Assembly (NCBI RefSeq): GCF_025685575.1 | Contig: NZ_JAGSYD010000001.1 | Location: 747,852-811,851 of the forward strand | From: Granulicella cerasi | GTDB lineage: Bacteria > Acidobacteriota > Terriglobia > Terriglobales > Acidobacteriaceae | Direction: 5' to 3' | Length of the DNA stretch: 64,000 nt | In this document: positions 63,021 to 64,000 of the stretch, piece by piece | How the letters are laid out: every line of letters begins with the position of its first letter | Numbering within the stretch: the stretch's first letter is position 1 | Position numbers and translations under genes: made by a program | Notes under the pieces: generated by a model | What the model saw: only the letters and a program-made list of their open reading frames with translations | Told to the model about the DNA's origin: nothing | Database searches by the model: none

Positions 63021-64000
63021 ATGGGGCCACTGGCGCGATTCGCGTTTCCGACCACGATCAAGAAGTCACTGCAGGTTGTTCTGGCAATGAGCACCATGCT
63101 GGGCGTGGGGGCGGCCTCTGCCGTTTCCCAGATCCCGACGGTCGTCCCAGGCTCCGTTGCGGTCGGCGTCACTTCGTCGCCGGTCTCGGTGACGGTTACA
63201 CCCACGGCTTCGGGCGCGGGTAGCGCCGTTGCCTCCACCCAGGGCGCGACGACCTCGGAGTACACGGTCGTCAGCGGTGGCACCTGCGATAGCGGTGCCT
63301 ACACCTCGGGCGTCTCCTGCACGGTGAACGTCACCCTCAAGCCGCTTTACCCCGGCATGCGACTCGGCGTGGTCCGATTGATCTCCGGCTCGGGCACTGT
63401 GCTGGGCCAAACGCTGCTGGCGGGTACGGCGACGGGTAGCCTCGCGGTCATCAAGCCCGGCCTCATCAACACCGTTGTCGGCTCCGGCGACTGGACCTTC
63501 CGCGTAGATGGCGTCCTCGCGACCAGTGCACAGATCTTCCTCCCAACCGCCGTCACCTCGGACGCGGCGGGCAATCTCTACGTGTCCGACAGCAACAACA
63601 ATCGCATCCGCAAGGTCACCGCAAGCACCGGCCTGATCAGCACGATCGCAGGCAGCGGCACGCCGGGGCTCTCCGGCGACGGCAGCTATGCGGTCAACGC
63701 CAGCATCAGCAGCCCGTCGGGCATCGTGGTCGATGGCGCGAACAACGTCTACTTCGTCGACACCAACAACAACTGCGTCCGTCGCGTCGATGCTGCGACG
63801 ACGTTCATCTCGGCTGTTGCGGGCACCTGTGGCGTACAGGGTTATACCGGCGACGGCGCCGCGGCGACCAGCGCCAAGCTCTCGCTGCCGGAAGGCCTCG
63901 CGCTGGCGGTGGATGGCTCGCTTTACATCGCGGACACGGGCAACAACGTCGTGCGCAAGGTTGACGGAAAGACCGGCCTGATCAGCACGATCGCAGGAAC
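63021..64000 (+). CDS. Secreted NHL-repeat protein (3' end outside window)
   Basis: The plus strand is open from the ATG at 63021 to the window edge, 326 residues with no stop. AGGGAG lies 12 bases upstream. A signal peptide (about 1-36, KKSLQVVLAMSTMLGVGAASA) is followed by an Ig-like region with two cysteine-containing segments (GGTCDSGAYTSGVSCTVNVTLKP). From about 150 onward come NHL blades: GNLYVSDSNNNRIRKV, NNVYFVDTNNNCVRRV and GSLYIADTGNNVVRKV, each preceded by a TIAGSGTPGLSGDG-type turn. These blades form a beta-propeller. The repeats continue past the edge. A role in surface binding or carbohydrate recognition is likely but not shown. Its neighbour is bglX. Confidence 0.85.
   Translation, partial: MGPLARFAFPTTIKKSLQVVLAMSTMLGVGAASAVSQIPTVVPGSVAVGVTSSPVSVTVTPTASGAGSAVASTQGATTSEYTVVSGGTCDSGAYTSGVSCTVNVTLKPLYPGMRLGVVRLISGSGTVLGQTLLAGTATGSLAVIKPGLINTVVGSGDWTFRVDGVLATSAQIFLPTAVTSDAAGNLYVSDSNNNRIRKVTASTGLISTIAGSGTPGLSGDGSYAVNASISSPSGIVVDGANNVYFVDTNNNCVRRVDAATTFISAVAGTCGVQGYTGDGAAATSAKLSLPEGLALAVDGSLYIADTGNNVVRKVDGKTGLISTIAG

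Noticed and set aside
1..64000. CRISPR arrays, tRNA or rRNA genes, insertion sequences, prophage genes
   Set aside because: No regularly spaced identical repeats, no cloverleaf or rRNA-like stretch, and no transposase, integrase or phage structural motifs were seen on either strand.

Overview
The window reads as one continuous stretch of a GC-rich, densely coded genome. It looks like an acidobacterium of the Terriglobales type (Granulicella, Terriglobus or Edaphobacter relatives). This placement is inference. It rests on a giant secreted protein with sialidase-like blades, ASH-type repeats and a hydrophobic C-terminal tail, an NHL-repeat secreted protein, GH51 and GH3 enzymes, a Leloir operon and an exopolysaccharide locus. 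No rRNA, tRNA, CRISPR array, IS element or phage gene was seen.

Region 1 (1-20.5 kb, all minus strand) is an exopolysaccharide locus. Its first genes are rmlB-rmlA (dTDP-sugar precursor), a polyprenyl-phosphate sugar-phosphate transferase and a Wzx-like flippase. Without a break it continues into a three-protein NRPS/PKS assembly line and then two glycosyltransferases, the last cut by the window edge. The assembly line is A-PCP, then KS-ACP-aminotransferase-C-A-PCP with no acyltransferase, then C-A-PCP-thioesterase. Adjacent genes overlap by 1-4 bases or lie 2-4 bases apart. Binding-pocket residues read by eye suggest Thr, then a malonate-derived unit aminated at its beta carbon, then Gly and Gly. 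Palindromes of the form GTAAC-N0-2-GTTAC recur upstream of several genes of the locus. I consider this the most interesting part of the window.

Region 2 (20.4-28 kb) is mostly housekeeping: a CDP-alcohol phosphatidyltransferase, a DUF3861-like protein, an Rrf2/IscR-like regulator followed by cysteine desulfurase, a GT-C-like membrane protein, malic enzyme and an HI0933-type flavoprotein.

Region 3 (28-38.6 kb) holds the 1541-residue secreted protein, an ECF sigma/anti-sigma/PDZ operon, an RNase HI with an extra C-terminal module, a LOG-family protein, a small membrane protein and an SGNH hydrolase.

Region 4 (38.6-48.4 kb) is sugar and alcohol metabolism: GH51 arabinofuranosidase, a galK-galT-galE operon with 4-base overlaps, and an alcohol dehydrogenase/DUF779/aldehyde dehydrogenase set divergent from an AcoR-like regulator that lacks the AAA+ domain.

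Region 5 (48.4-60.3 kb) has a REP-like palindrome cluster, a heavy-metal-type RND efflux operon, and a FUSC-type efflux operon (TolC, YtcA-like, HlyD, FUSC) divergent from a TetR regulator with tandem operator-like repeats. Region 6 (60.4-64 kb) is a GH3 beta-glucosidase and the start of a secreted NHL-repeat protein.
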